Of a DNA stretch of 64,000 nucleotides, positions 13,001 to 24,695 are shown in pieces. The notes under the pieces are model-generated. The model was not told the DNA's origin and did no database searches. It worked only from the letters and a program-made list of their open reading frames with translations. The stretch covers positions 160,181 through 224,180 of the forward strand of contig JACGCK010000074.1 of NCBI GenBank assembly GCA_014925825.1. The letters run 5' to 3'. A program made the translations under genes and the position numbers. Position 1 is the first letter of the stretch. Each line of letters begins with the position of its first letter. The DNA is from Pholiota molesta (taxonomy: Eukaryota > Basidiomycota > Agaricomycetes > Agaricales > Strophariaceae).

Positions 13001-13540
13001 GAAGCAATCTGTCATGATAAGAGTGGGTGTTCTATGAGTTTTGCAACCTCAATCATTCGAAGGACGTACCTGGAATGCATTGATGCTCATAGCAATGCGA
13101 CGATGGAACGAATCAATGGTGTCGAGGCGCTTCTTGCTGCTAATGATTTGCGCGAAAATGCTGTTCTTTTTTTGGGCCTCCACAAATTTCCACACGTCGT
13201 TGAGCAGGCTGTAAATTTCGGGCACGGTTAAGCTGCCCACGACTGAAAATAGTAGCACATTTACATACCCCTCTAGTCCTTCTAAAGCGCGTTTCGTGTC
13301 TGTTTCTAAGAGCTTTCCCTTCTTGTATTGCTCGTTCACCGTAAACATCAATTGAGCCAAAGATTCGGTGAGATTCCGTATTTGCTCCTTGCTATCCTGG
13401 ACCTGGTTCGTAGTCGCTATAACCCATCTTAGCGTTGTGAATGCGAAGTGGAGCCCAGGGACAGGTGCAAGGCTGAGGCAAACGGAAACGACGTCGTTGA
13501 TGGTGTCCATTGGCTCCGGACGGCGAAATGCCTTTAGCAA
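10072..13540 (-). CDS. TKL-type protein kinase with helical N-domain and WD40-like C-terminus
   Basis: Nine exons: 13070-13540, 12879-13008, 12597-12813, 12430-12520, 12314-12334, 12227-12260, 12055-12170, 11711-11992 and 10072-11649. The exon sum is in frame and gives 979 aa. Residues ~1-157 are all-helical and resemble the four-helix-bundle N-domain seen in MLKL-like and fungal HeLo-related proteins (inference from pattern). Residues ~158-240 are Gln/Asn-rich and probably coiled-coil. The kinase follows, with Gly loop IGAGGFGTVYRAKW, the VAIK-like Lys in VAVKVMR, HRD-equivalent VVHGDIKCTNVL, DFGLARI, and the APE equivalent WMAPELF. All catalytic residues are present. The last ~400 residues include WD40-like units (LTGHMDGTLRVWDAWKG; VLDIRSKKVKSIRS). 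A 21-nt micro-exon encodes TVRREVD, which matches the conserved REV segment before the alpha-C region. Substrate is unknown. Confidence 0.85.
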
Positions 13541-14328
13541 TGGTCGGAGAGGGCCATGGCTTCTTATGCCTACAGGCTTTATGTAGATGTGAACTCAGTC
13601 ACAGCCTCAGGGAAAGCTGTCATTCCTATTGAAGCACATAACGGAATTGACGGAAGACTCGAAAAATGGAATACATGATACGGCCACAGCATTGACGCAT
13701 CACATCTGCTTTCGGATAAAGGATACTATAGCGTGCGCCCTCAATGCGACTCTTCTTTGGTCATTATGTGTTTCCTGTTTCCTTCAGAACACACTGTTTA
13801 CCGCGAACAGTCATAAGATGCACACTGCACACCATTTCTTTGCGCCGAGTGTGGCAGCTATATTTGAGACTCTGATAAACTGCCAGATGCTTGGATAATT
13901 CTATTAGCTGCGATAGGAGCATATAGCCAAGAATATCAAGGCTACTTTGCTTTCCTTGCACAAGATCGTTACCATACACATACTACAGTACCTTTGAGCC
14001 AGCTTTGAGCGCTGTTCAATTGTAGTTACCGAGAAAGGCGGTGTAGCGCCAAAAATAGAGACGTCCCTTGTGCCTAGGTGCCTGTTGGAACCACTGCTTT
14101 TCGCTGTCAGGTGTTCCCTGGTGTTCCCTTCAGTTTACCTTTGGTTGAAGACACACAAATAGGATCCAGACTCTGGGCCATTGTTCTTCGAGCCGAAGTT
14201 GATTCTCATAAAGAATCGATGAATTCTTCATTTTCCGTTGTATTGATCCACACTTGAATCTGAATAGAATAGGAAAGACGCATAACCGCATGGGAAAAGC
14301 ATGATACGAATATAGGGTATATCCACCT
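13541..14328. other. Intergenic spacer
   Basis: This is upstream of the kinase and downstream of the transporter on the same strand. It has short frames only, and no element or RNA gene was recognised. Confidence 0.5.
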
Positions 14329-17283
14329 TCAAACAGATGCTAACTGTCGGCGCGGACGAACAATCTTGCCCTCATCATCCCTTATCTCCTCGAACGTGGA
14401 CTCCGCATCCGACGACGCCGCGCTCTCGTCAGACTCCAGCGAATTCCCACTATCGTCCAGGCGCTTATCCGGAATCTATATCCGACGAAAACAACTTCTG
14501 TGAGCAAGGCAATGGACCAACCGACCGACCAGTGGATAAACTCACGGGTATGCGCGCGAGATACGCGAGCAGCGAGGCCCCGGCGGCGAGCATGAACACC
14601 GACTTCAGGCTCGCCGCATACGCGTCTCGCGCGATGCGCTGCGCGTCCGGCGGGAGAACGGCCACGAGCCGCGCAGAGTGTTGTATTCTCTTGATCAGCT
14701 ACCACGCCCACGAGCACGTCAATGAATCTCTGGGTACAAGAGGGGATGTATGTTGGACGGCGCACCTCCTCTGCCTCCCTTGGGAATCGGGCGTGCAACT
14801 CGGTATCCAGCCGCGATTGGAACACGGCTGCCGCTGCGGCCAGACCCCCGACTTGACCTGGAGAGAATGATGGGCGTTGAACGGTGAAGGAGTTAGCGGA
14901 CGGCATTCGGCATTATGCTCGGTGCAAATAGATAGATACCCACCCAGACCTCTAAGCAGCTGCGCAAAACCTGTCCCAACGGCCATTTGTGACTCGGGAA
15001 GATGCGAGACAAGAGCAACTTAAACGTGTTTTTAGTGAGTATTAGTATTAACACCCGGATGATACACCCAATGGGACGTACTGAACATTGTTTGCAGTAC
15101 AACAGCATTTCCAAATCCAAGGGGCATCTGTATGATGCGTCGATAAGAATAAAAATAAAATGACAAGACGTTGATGAACATACAATAGTCAGCCATAGAT
15201 GCGCTTGATTGGAACTTTCTTTCATCTGCATCATGAGCATGGCAGCGAGAAACGGAAAGGCTCCAAAGATCATGTTCATCGTTTTGTATCTGCCATATCG
15301 GCGCATCATCCATCTTCGGGGGGCAATGGCGTGCGTCAGAGGCTATACTTTAAGGCCGTTCTAGAGCAACAACGATAACTTACCCAGCGAATAAGGAGCC
15401 GGTCGATATGCAAAGACTGTTGGGCAGGAGGTGCAGTCCTATAGAGAGGACGATGCATCATCAGTCCCTCTTGGGATAGACATGCATGAAAAAGGCTAAC
15501 ATACCCGCAGTTGATGCGGACGATAGCATCACCGTTTGGAACCAGGTAGGATAATAGTACGTCACGGATAGATTGCACACCGCGACGAAGGCATTGCTGA
15601 GTCCCACGAGAACGGGCACCTTTTGTGTCAGGAGATAAGGGGGAAGGACCGGTTCGACGGCGACGAATACTTCGATGACGACGAAGAGGAGCGTAAAGGA
15701 TACCGATGAGACGAAGGACATCCACACGGAAATTTCGGACCACTATATGAAGATCAGAATGGGTATAATGGGTGTGACGAAAGGGATGATCAGCACGTAC
15801 TGGAAGACCCTCGTTGAACCTCATGCTCAGAAAGAAGAGGAATGATCCGACCTAGAGACGGAGTTTAGCGCAAACATAATTAGAACGAGGAGGGATGGAT
15901 TCTTACTGCGCCAAGAAGGGTCAAGCTACCGCCATAGTCAATTCGTTTCAAGATATGTCTGGTGCCCATTCCTGAACCCTAAGTGTGTCCTATTAGACAA
16001 AAGTAAGGACTATGGGCGCAACGACTTACAGGTGTAACATATGTTAAATTGTAAGTGACCAGCGCAAACGAGATTATGAAGAGCGGTATCTGGAGTAGGA
16101 ATGCCCATCTCCAACCGAGCCTTGAAGAGGACATTTAATTTCAGATGAAGATAGCAGATAACAGAAATCAGGATATACCAATCGGTGATAACTCCTCCAA
16201 ACGATCCTCCCAGTCCCATTCCGACCTAATGATTGAGTAGATAAGATTTCACTGCCCTTTATTTTTTAGAAGTAACGAAACATACGCCATAGAAAATTCC
16301 GCCTATACTCTGAACAAATCCCCGAGACTAGAGGTCAGCGGAAAGGTTAACTTTTAATTTTTCGGACAGGAGATACGATTCTTACCCTTCCGTTGTACAT
16401 GTCACTTGTGATGATCCTATGGTAACAAATCATTTAGTTAACAAGTGCTTCGAAAAGGGTCATTTCATTCGCTATCTTGGGACTTACGCCGCCGTAGTAA
16501 ATATTCCACCGCCGCCCATTCCGGATATCTGAAAAATCGACGGTCAACCATTCGAGTCAGCTTCAAAAGTGAAAAAAGAAAGCGCACAAAGCGAGACACT
16601 ATGAGCATTTCCATACTGTTCGACAACCCACACGCTAGGATGCCCACGGCGGAGAAGAGCATCGCGGATTGGTTAGCGGCCCTCCGGCCCATCACGTCAC
16701 TTAGACGCCCGTACAGGGGCGTGAATGTACAGGTTGCCAGAAGATAGCTGCCAGGATTAGGTTGTGCCGTCAGCGTTTTTAAAGATAGTCTAGGGGGTTG
16801 ACGTTGCTGTCAACTTACGCTGTGCCTACCCAACTAGCTTGGTTGGATTTATTGAAGTCCGAAGATATTGATGGCAGCACTATGTGATAGGCGTTATATG
16901 AGCGAAGGAAAGGAGAGCTGGATCAATGCACGTACTAGTGGGTACAAGTGTCACTGGCAATCAAAGTCAGTGTCAGCCAGATAGATAGCCTGGATATTCG
17001 CAAAAGATACACACAATTTAATGCCTGTAAATTCAGCTTCGTCTAAAATGATACGTAAAATGGATCTCACAGAGAGAAATTGGGCCAGCCAGATGCCAGC
17101 AAGGATATTGTTACGCCCATCCCTGGACATTTCTAAGGGTCCGAGAGGCTGAGATAGAGATTCCGTAGGCGACCTAATGTCTAATCCATATCGCGGCGAG
17201 CTCCGTTGGAGAATGGAGGACAACGCGGAAACAGAGGACGGTGGTCGGAGGAGAGGATCGCGTTCCGAGCAAGTCATCGACAT
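14329..17283 (-). CDS. MFS transporter, Fnx1/Vba-like (vacuolar amino-acid or drug:H+ antiporter)
   Basis: A many-exon major facilitator of the 14-TM DHA2 type. Recognisable pieces in order are MSMTCSERDPLLRPPSS, GRNNILAGIWLAQFLS, the motif-A region with GRRAANQSAMLFSAVGILACGLSNSMEML, MGLGGSFGGVITDW, EVFVAVEPVLPPYLLTQK, FVAVCNLSVTYYYPTWFQTV, PLGFGNAVVLQ, MAVGTGFAQLLRG and PPDAQRIARDAYAASL, ending with an acidic tail and stop at 14329. The N-terminus carries an acidic dileucine signal, SERDPLL, of the kind used for AP-3 sorting to the vacuole, so a vacuolar membrane location is inferred. Relatives include S. pombe Fnx1 and yeast Vba proteins, which move basic amino acids. The substrate here is not determined. 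A close paralogue lies at 57246. Confidence 0.85.
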
Positions 17284-18256
17284 ACTAGCTTGTCTAGGGC
17301 TCCGAGTCCTAGTGGTGGGGGAACTTTACATCGGTGGCGCACCTCTTATATACTAGTCGTTGGACGGTGAAAGGTAGTTGGTGGACTAGTTGCGAAGGCG
17401 AAAAGCCAAAACTGCCTGCCAAGCCATCGAGGTGTACAACTTGCTGATGATCCAGTGGATATGTAGAGGTTATCAAAATGAAGTGTTTGAAGTGCCAAGA
17501 GAGAAGCAGAACAAAATTTGAAGCAGCGTATTATCTCGTTTACCTCTACAGATTTACTCCCGAGAAGTGTAGGGATGCGGTAATCGTGGATAACAGTAGA
17601 TGCAAGATGTTGATGGAGTCGTCGCGAGTAGTATGAGAGACCTTTGAGCTATTTTAATAGATTTACATAGCCAAAAAAATTTCAAGGAGCCGCAAGCCAA
17701 GATCACTGGGATCATACATAGTCGAATGTCCGTGCATGCATGGGATTAGAGGGCGTCAATCTCAATCCTTGGCAAAGCAAAAGCGAGAAGAGCAGTCACC
17801 CGTCTTGTTGTTGTCATTTGGTCGGGAACCACAAAGACCTAAGAAGGACGGGCTAGGACGGGGCTAAGGAGGACTGCAGACGATCTGATCCTCGCCTCTT
17901 GATGGCTCCGAGGAAGTACCGTCTTGGTACCGTCATCGGAACACTCCAAGGACGACGGTGGTATGCTAAAGTCCCCAGAAGTTTGAGTTGTGGGTTATTA
18001 CGGTTAGAGTCTGCTGGACAAGTATGGTGCTATGATTTTGAGGGCAACTTGGGTCACATTGTAGTTGAGGTCAAGAGCAAGTCAAGACGTTTGAGATCGT
18101 GAGTCGTGACGTGGATTGCTAATATTAGGCATGTGATATTTGCACGTGATGTGACAAACGCGTTGACTTGGCTTTGCCACCTTGTCTCTAAGTCTTGACT
18201 TGGTCTTGACCGAATCGTATTCATTACGTTTTCTTTTCTTCCGAGAGCGACATCTT
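17284..18256. promoter_or_regulatory. Divergent intergenic region between transporter and Rap1-like gene
   Basis: About 970 bp separate two divergent start codons, so both promoters probably lie here. A short open frame (17899-18102) has no recognisable content and is not called as a gene. Confidence 0.4.
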
Positions 18257-19596
18257 ATGGCGGGGTAAGTTATACGTTTCAATAACATAAATTCTTAACA
18301 TAACCATGACCCAGGGGCCGCAGTGCGTTCACTCAGGAGGAAGATGAATGTCTAATAAAGTACATCGCAAAATACAATCCACAAATTGCAGGAAGACAAG
18401 GAAACAGACTCTACATGACCCTGGTCGAGAATGTGAGCTACTTCCTTACATGTTTCGATGCGAACTCATAGCCAGTCGTCAGCCTACAAAGTGGAGGTGG
18501 GCTAGAGCACATCCATGGCAATCATGGCGCGAAAGGTACAAGAAAAACCAAGTCGAATTCGATCAAAAAATCAGGAGATACATCCGCCAGAAGGCCGCCG
18601 CCGCCAAAGAGTTTCCGAGCCAGCCTGGCAAGCCGGAGGCCATCCCGTCCAAGGCAAGGCGCGAAAACGACGCCGTAGATCGAAGACCAGTCGTCGACTC
18701 TTCTACTCTTCACGCTCCGAGCAAGGAGAAAGGCAAACAAAGGGCAGTGGATGAAGAGGAAGGACAGCATGCTGGCGGCTCACGCCGTATCCCGCCCGTG
18801 GAAGCGGCGACTCCAGCTGAAGACACCGAGTCGGCTGTGGAGTCCTCGGAGGACGATCAGGAGCAATTTGGCTCCTATGTCAGGTAAGTTATACATCCCA
18901 ATTATTAACATAAAATCTTAACACAACCACGACGCAGTGGCCGGCGCATGTTCACTCAAGAGGAAGATGAATATCTAATAAAGTACATGGCAAAATACAA
19001 TCCGCAAATTGCAGGAAGACAAGGAAAGAGACTTTACATGACCCTGGTCGAGAATGTGAGCTACCTCCTTGCATGTTTAGATACGAACTCACCGCCAGTC
19101 AGCCTGCAAAGTGGAGTTGGGCTAGAGCACATCCATGGCAATCATGGCGCGAAAGATACAGGAGAAACCAAGTCGAATTCGACCGAAAAATCAAGAGATA
19201 TATGCAGCAGAAGGCCGCCGCCGCTCTTGAGAAAGAGTTTCCGAGCCAGGCGGAGGCTATATCGCCCAAGACAAGGCGCGAAAACGACGACATAGAACGA
19301 AGACCCGTAGCACCGAAGCCAAGCAAACCGTCGAAGGATCTAGGTGAAGAACCACAAGCTCCACGCCAACGACCTCGAAGAGAAGACACGAATGGACCTG
19401 TCGCACCATCGACCTCGAAAATATCGAATGTCCAAGAGCCGGCAGAACCCGTCAGCGCTGCAGCTGAAGACACCGAGTCAGCTGTTGAGCCTTTGGAGGA
19501 CGATCTTATGCAGGAGTTGTTTGGTTCCTATGTCGAAGAGGATGTAGAGGAAGAAGTCGAAGAGCTCGTTCCAGACTCGCAAGCCGATGAAGAAGA
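18257..19596 (+). repeat. Tandem exon-intron duplication inside the Rap1-like gene
   Basis: Unit 1 runs from the intron at 18265 to about 18883. Unit 2 runs from the intron at 18884 to about 19596. Both begin with an intron starting gtaagttatac and ending after a taacacaaccac-like stretch. Then come a 118-nt exon, a ~47-50 bp intron with the same start gtgagctac, and a longer exon whose first half is nearly identical. The second half has diverged, and unit 2 carries an extra ~90-nt Pro/Ser/Arg stretch. Intron similarity points to a fairly recent duplication. Confidence 0.85.
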
Positions 19597-21749
19597 GTAC
19601 GTCCCTATCAACACTTCGATATCAATATTCTCTCATGATTTTATTCAGGTTGGACCCCAACGTTCAATCTATATATCCTCAACTCCCAATGAGTCCAATA
19701 GCAGCTGAGCCCCATGTACCAGGAGCGTTCGAGGCCGCTACCTACGCACCGCCATCACCACCATCCAGACCCTCACCTCCTGCTGAAACCCCCCAGCCTC
19801 CTCCAGCAGCGCCTCCCCCAAAGAAGCGCAGGCCCAAACCCCGTCAACCTGCAGATGAAGATCCGTTCGGAACCCCATCGGAACCTCCTTCTCCGCCACC
19901 ACGTCCGCGTCACGGACTCGCGCGGGCAGGAGCGCTTCCAGTTCTAGACGACACCGGCTTTCGCACTGCACTGAAGCGCCCGCGTCGGTCGAGTGTCGGT
20001 GACGCGAATGCACCCCAGTGGCCGCCCAAGCGCGCGAAAACGAATGCAGGGGCCGCTCGCTCGAAGGAGCTCGGCGAAGAGGCCCCTTATCGTATGGACA
20101 TCGACGCGGTTGCGCCTGTTGATATGCGGCAGGTGCCGCCCAACTGGCCGGAGCACGTACACCCGCCTCGACGGCCTGTGCATGTCAACGCAGTGGCGTC
20201 GTCTTCAAAGACGAAACTTCCATCACCAGCGGCTATCGATTATCAGCCACCGCAACCTATCTATTTACACCCATCAACGAAAGTCACGCCTGTCGAAATT
20301 CCGAGGACTGTCGTTTCACAGAAAGCCCCAGTAGTCAAGGCTGCAGTAACAGAGCCAACATTACCTTCGACAACTACGAAATCAGCACCACCCATTCCTC
20401 GCACCGCTTCAGCACATGCTCTTCCAGTGGGCGCACTCTCCGACTCCGACCCCTTCACCGCCAAAGCCGTCTCAGAAAAGGACAAAGGCAAAGCCCGCGC
20501 CGACTTCGCGATCAAAGACAAGCAACCCCTGCGGATCGACCTCCACAAACAAAGCCTCCAGCGCCGGCTCACCAACACCTCCCTCTCCCTCTCCGCGAAC
20601 CTCTCCCGGTCCACCTCGCGCACCTCGTCCTCCGCCTCCAGCTCAAAGCGCACACGCCGCGACGGCAGCGCGCGCGCCCTCCGGAAGTCGCTCGCCGGCA
20701 TCGGGCCCGCGGACCCGCAGTTCGAGCTCGTCGTCGCCGCGGTCGAGGACATCACGCAGACGCTCGCGCGGATGGCGGCGGCGTACGGCGTGGTCGAGCA
20801 GACCGCGCAGGCCGCGTACGTGCGCACGAAGAGCCTGGAGAAGACGCGGTTCGTCCTGCAGCGCCTGCGCGAGGCGATGGTGGAGAAGGAGCAGGCGATC
20901 TACGCCGCGATGCCGGAGCTGGCGTCGGTCAGCGGGGGCGAGGACGCGGACGAGTCGGACGAGGAGGTGCCTGGCGGCCTGGTCCTCCGCACTGACCTCA
21001 GGGAGAAGGAGGCGCAGCGGCGGGAGAAAAGAAAGGAGTCGAAGTCGCCGACGAGGAGCAGCGGGCGCCCCAGTCTCTCCATCCGGCCGGTCGTCGATGA
21101 GGAGGACCACACGCTTTCCGAGTATGAGCCCCCGAGCATATCGCATGCTAGCAAGTTCGCTAGGCTGATGAAGCAAGGCCGCGTCAACGAGGCAGTCGAG
21201 CGTGAAAAGCGCCGCATCAGCGGCATTTTTGTCCAGCCGACCCAGGACTTGAGGCAGTCCTCGCCGCCCTCCGCCGTCGTCTCGCCTACACCTAAGCCGC
21301 ATTCGCGCGACGCTCCTATGGAAATTGACAATGAGGAGGAGCCCGTCGCCGACGACGCTGTAAATGACGCTGTGGTTGCACCAGAAGAGAGCGACGACGC
21401 AGATGACATATACGTATCCGACGACGAGGCGAACCGCGAGGCAGACAATGAGTCAGATCACCAGGACGAAGTTCGGCAGGGCTCTTCTCCACCCTATCCC
21501 AGTATCAACGCGCTCATCAAGCGTCTGTCGGGCGGCCACCATAAAGAGCCCGAGTTCCTGGCGACGGCCAACCGACACCGCGAGCTGGCGCTTGGAGCGG
21601 AGGAGCAGAACGCGGGGGAGCTGCGCGAGTTCGAGGAGACGCACAGCCCATCTATGCTAAGACTTTGGTCTGTCAAGTGGGCGAAGGAGATGTTGAGCGG
21701 TTTCTCTAGAACAAACGAGACTACAGAGGATCAAGCGGATGATGACTGA
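18257..21749 (+). CDS. RAP1: Rap1-like telomere protein with two tandem Myb modules
   Basis: Six exons: 18257-18264, 18315-18432, 18483-18883, 18938-19055, 19103-19596 and 19649-21749. They sum to 3240 nt in frame, or 1079 aa. Exons 2 and 4 are both exactly 118 nt and encode near-identical starts of a Rap1-type Myb domain (FTQEEDEYLIKYMAKYNPQ, GRQGKRLYMTLVEN). Exons 3 and 5 continue it with WARAHPWQSWRERYKKNQVE. Each copy is followed by a similar linker (YIRQKAAAAKEF; EDTESAVE...FGSYV). Rap1 proteins bind shelterin partners or telomeric DNA. The remaining ~800 residues are Pro/Ser-rich, then helical (ELVVAAVEDITQTLARMAAA), then acidic. No BRCT domain is visible, and a C-terminal RCT domain is possible but not proven. 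The start in an 8-nt exon is the weakest part of the model. Confidence 0.85.
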
Positions 21750-21949
21750 ATTGAGTATTCCTCTCATTTGCTTAATGTACCCTACTATCGAGTTTTCCTT
21801 GCTTTAGTGCTATATTTTACATTGCATCGTCGAGCAGCACGCATTTTTATATTCATTGACCATTACAATAAATACACCTAAAAAGGCTGAAATTGCATCC
21901 ACACCATACGAAGATACATTAAATATAAAGACAACTTCGAAGATTATTT

Positions 21950-24163
21950 TCAACGACCAGTCTGAGACTCTATTCCAATGATCATGACACCCTTCTGCAA
22001 AACAAGACGAACCAACATCAGCGAGACATTCTTACAGTAAAAAAAGCGGCAACATACCCTCCTCGGACACGCACTCGTGACTCTATTACACCCCCACACC
22101 TTGATCTCCTCAAGCGCCCTGCACCCACCCCTCTGCACCCCGTCCTTGTTCTCCCCCTCCAGCCACACCTGCACCACAAAGTCATCCACGCCCCTGCAGA
22201 ACCCCGCATCCAACCGTCGCAGCTCCGGCGCACTGCGCCCGATCATGTTCAGCGCGTCCTCGCTCGTGTCCTTCAGCCCATTGATGTTCAGCGCCGCGAG
22301 CCGCCGCCCAGAGTGCTTGAGCGCGCTCTCCACCGCGCCGCTCCCGAGCGCGTCGTTCCGCGAGATGTCGAGCGTCGTGAGCGGCGCATTATGCTCGCCC
22401 CAGGCGTCGAAGAACTTGGCGACGCCCGCGTCTGTGAGTTCCGGCAGGTGCGATAGCGTCAGCGTCTCGAGCGCGCCGGTATGCGGGAGGAGCCCGTCCA
22501 TCAGGAACGCATCCGTCAGCTCCGCGTGCTTCGACACATTCAGATACTCCAGCGCGCCCCCGACCGCGCGGAGCAGCGCCACCGCCGCCGCCTCGCTGCA
22601 CGACGCGCTCGGATCCGAGATGTCGAGGTGGCGCAGGCCCCCCTGGAGCGCCTCGATCGCCTCGAGGAACACGTCGTTCATCTTCCCGATCTCCTTCAGC
22701 CGCAGGTCTTTGATTCCAGGGCAGTGTTGTACGAGGCTGGCGATGCAGGCGTCGTCGAAGCGCGGGCTTTGGGTGACGAGGAAGGCTTCGAGATCGGGGT
22801 GGGTCTCGAAGAAGTTTTGCCATGCCGCCGGGCGGACGAGGAAGGGCCCCAGGAGCTCGAGGCGTTTGAGGGATGGAAGAGATGTGCTGAACACTCTGAA
22901 CGCAGCGTCGTCGAGATGGCCGCAGAAGTCGAGCCGTAAGGAAACTAAATTGCGGTTGTGATATGCGAGCGTTTCGAGCGCAGGTGACGGAAGGTCTAAC
23001 ATATAACAGAATAAGATACAATATAATAGAGTTTCAATGGAAAAGGCATACTTGTAGCATCGAAGAGGGTCAGAGACTCGTTGGTAGAGTTGTAGAAGAG
23101 ATGCGCATTCTCTTTGGTTCTGATGAACCGTTAGCAAGAGAATATGACGACAGCTTTCCAAGACACCTACAAGCCACGATTCTTGGATAAAGCTTTCGAA
23201 ATAGCCTCCACGTTCATTGCGCCAATATCGCCAAGAACCTCGATGTCGTTGATGTGTTTTGTGATAAGCTGTACAAGATTTTAGAAAGCGTCCTAAGCTT
23301 GCAAGTTGATATATACTGACGTTGATGCAAAAAGATACAAGCGAAGGGAACCGCTGTTCCTCAAAGTTGGTAATTTTCCTCTTTTCTCCTGGTGCTTTGC
23401 GCTTCTTGGGTACAGCAGGTTTTTTGAACGGGTCGTTGCCGCCTGCCTTTGCACAGGAGTGGCATAAGAAGCCCTTGCCGTTACTGGCTGCGAGCGTGTA
23501 CTTGGTCTAAAAAGCAAATAAGGCCAGATTTCTTGAAAAGAGGGCATGGCACGTACGACTGTGAACTGTTTTCCACAAACGGCGCAGTTGTCGAAGCTCC
23601 CAACTGGGGGCTTAGACGCCCCATTCGACCACATAGACTTGGACAGGGCAGTATACGCATCATCATCTTCGTCGTATTCATCGTCGCTGCCCTTTTTGCC
23701 CTTCTTCTTCTTCTCCTTGGCCTTCAGCTTGGCTTCGGCCGCTTTTGTGAGCTTGCGTTTTTTTGCGGGCGTAGCCTCCTCTTCATCTACTTCCATGGCG
23801 TCTTCTTCAGCCTCTTCGTGTTCGGACTTGTCGAGGTCGTCCGAAGCGTATCCAGAAGCCTAGACCAGCGTCAGTTTTCCATGTTGGAAAATGATCTTGA
23901 CAGAATGCACCCTTGTCGACCTCCGCGGTCTATTTGCGCTGGCAGAACGAGTTGGGCGGCTTGGTCCTGCTTCTGGCTGCCGTTCTTCAGTTTCATTCTC
24001 GTTTCTTGTTGCCGCCCGACGTGCTATGGTTGTAGGCGTAATGCCAGAAGCCTGCATGCATATTGAGTTGAATTTTCAATGAACCTGAAAGGAGTTGAGT
24101 TATACTTACTCGCAAGAACTCCGTTAACGCTGATGTAGGACCACGGACATTGTTTCGACTCAT
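21950..24163 (-). CDS. RAD7: Nucleotide excision repair protein Rad7
   Basis: The multi-exon gene starts at 24163 with MSRNNVRGPTSALTEFLR and continues ASGITPTTIARRAA, an acidic/Lys-rich linker (DEYDEDDDAYTALSKSMW), then a zinc-binding segment with CAVCGKQF and FLCHSCAKAGGNDP. Next comes IGAMNVEAISKALSKNRGL. The large last coding part is a leucine-rich repeat array (LVSLRLDFCGHLDDAAFR; LTDAGVAKFFDAW; LRRLDAGFCRGVDDFVV), ending KGVMIIGIESQTGR after a short final intron. This order matches yeast Rad7, which with Rad16 forms the NEF4 global-genome repair complex that recognises lesions in non-transcribed DNA. Catalytic activity is not expected; the LRR domain is for protein contacts. The 3' end at 21950 converges with the Rap1-like gene. 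Confidence 0.9.
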
Positions 24164-24695
24164 TCTTTCAGAGACTTGGTATATGGAGATTCAAACGTTC
24201 AACGCACAACGTTCAACGGAGGGTCGTTCGGAATAAAGTTACAATTAGCTGAGTATGGGCTGACGCGCTAATTTAAGTGTTTGCCTCTGTTTGTACGAAG
24301 TCCAAATCGGGACAACGCGTTTCAATGGGGTCGCCGACTCGCCATCGCGCAATTGCGCCGCAGTGCGCACTTGCTTAGACTTGCTTTCATTCTCATGAAT
24401 TTCATCTGATGTATTCTGGGTGTTGGCGATGGAACACTGATTCCGGTCAAGGTTAACCGTTATATTGATGGGGTCATGAAATTACAAATAAGCCGAAACG
24501 TGAGATGCACAGCCTTCTCATTCGTTGCCTGGAGCACTCATCTCGTCAGTAAGTATCCCTTTCAGCTTTCCCTCCAGAAAAGTGAGCGCTCACACTGTAC
24601 GCCTGCTTGAAAGATTTTAGGCTGGTCCTGAAATTTTGAACCTTTGTATACTCAAATTCCGAACTCATTCACAAATCACGAAGAAATCTATCACA
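24164..24695. promoter_or_regulatory. Divergent promoter region
   Basis: About 530 bp separate the Rad7 start from the secreted-protein start on the opposite strand. Both promoters should lie here. No specific element was recognised. Confidence 0.4.

Noticed and set aside
18257..18883. First Myb block as a separate gene or pseudogene
   Set aside because: The end of the block splices in phase into the second block and the total is divisible by three, so a single gene is the simpler reading. cDNA would settle it.
20261..21302. Large - strand frames and a 250-codon + frame within the Rap1-like gene
   Set aside because: They overlap the 720-codon exon in other phases, have skewed composition and lack splice context.
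18257..21749. BRCT domain in the Rap1-like protein
   Set aside because: No BRCT-like segment precedes the Myb module, and the short frame at 17899-18102 shows no such pattern.
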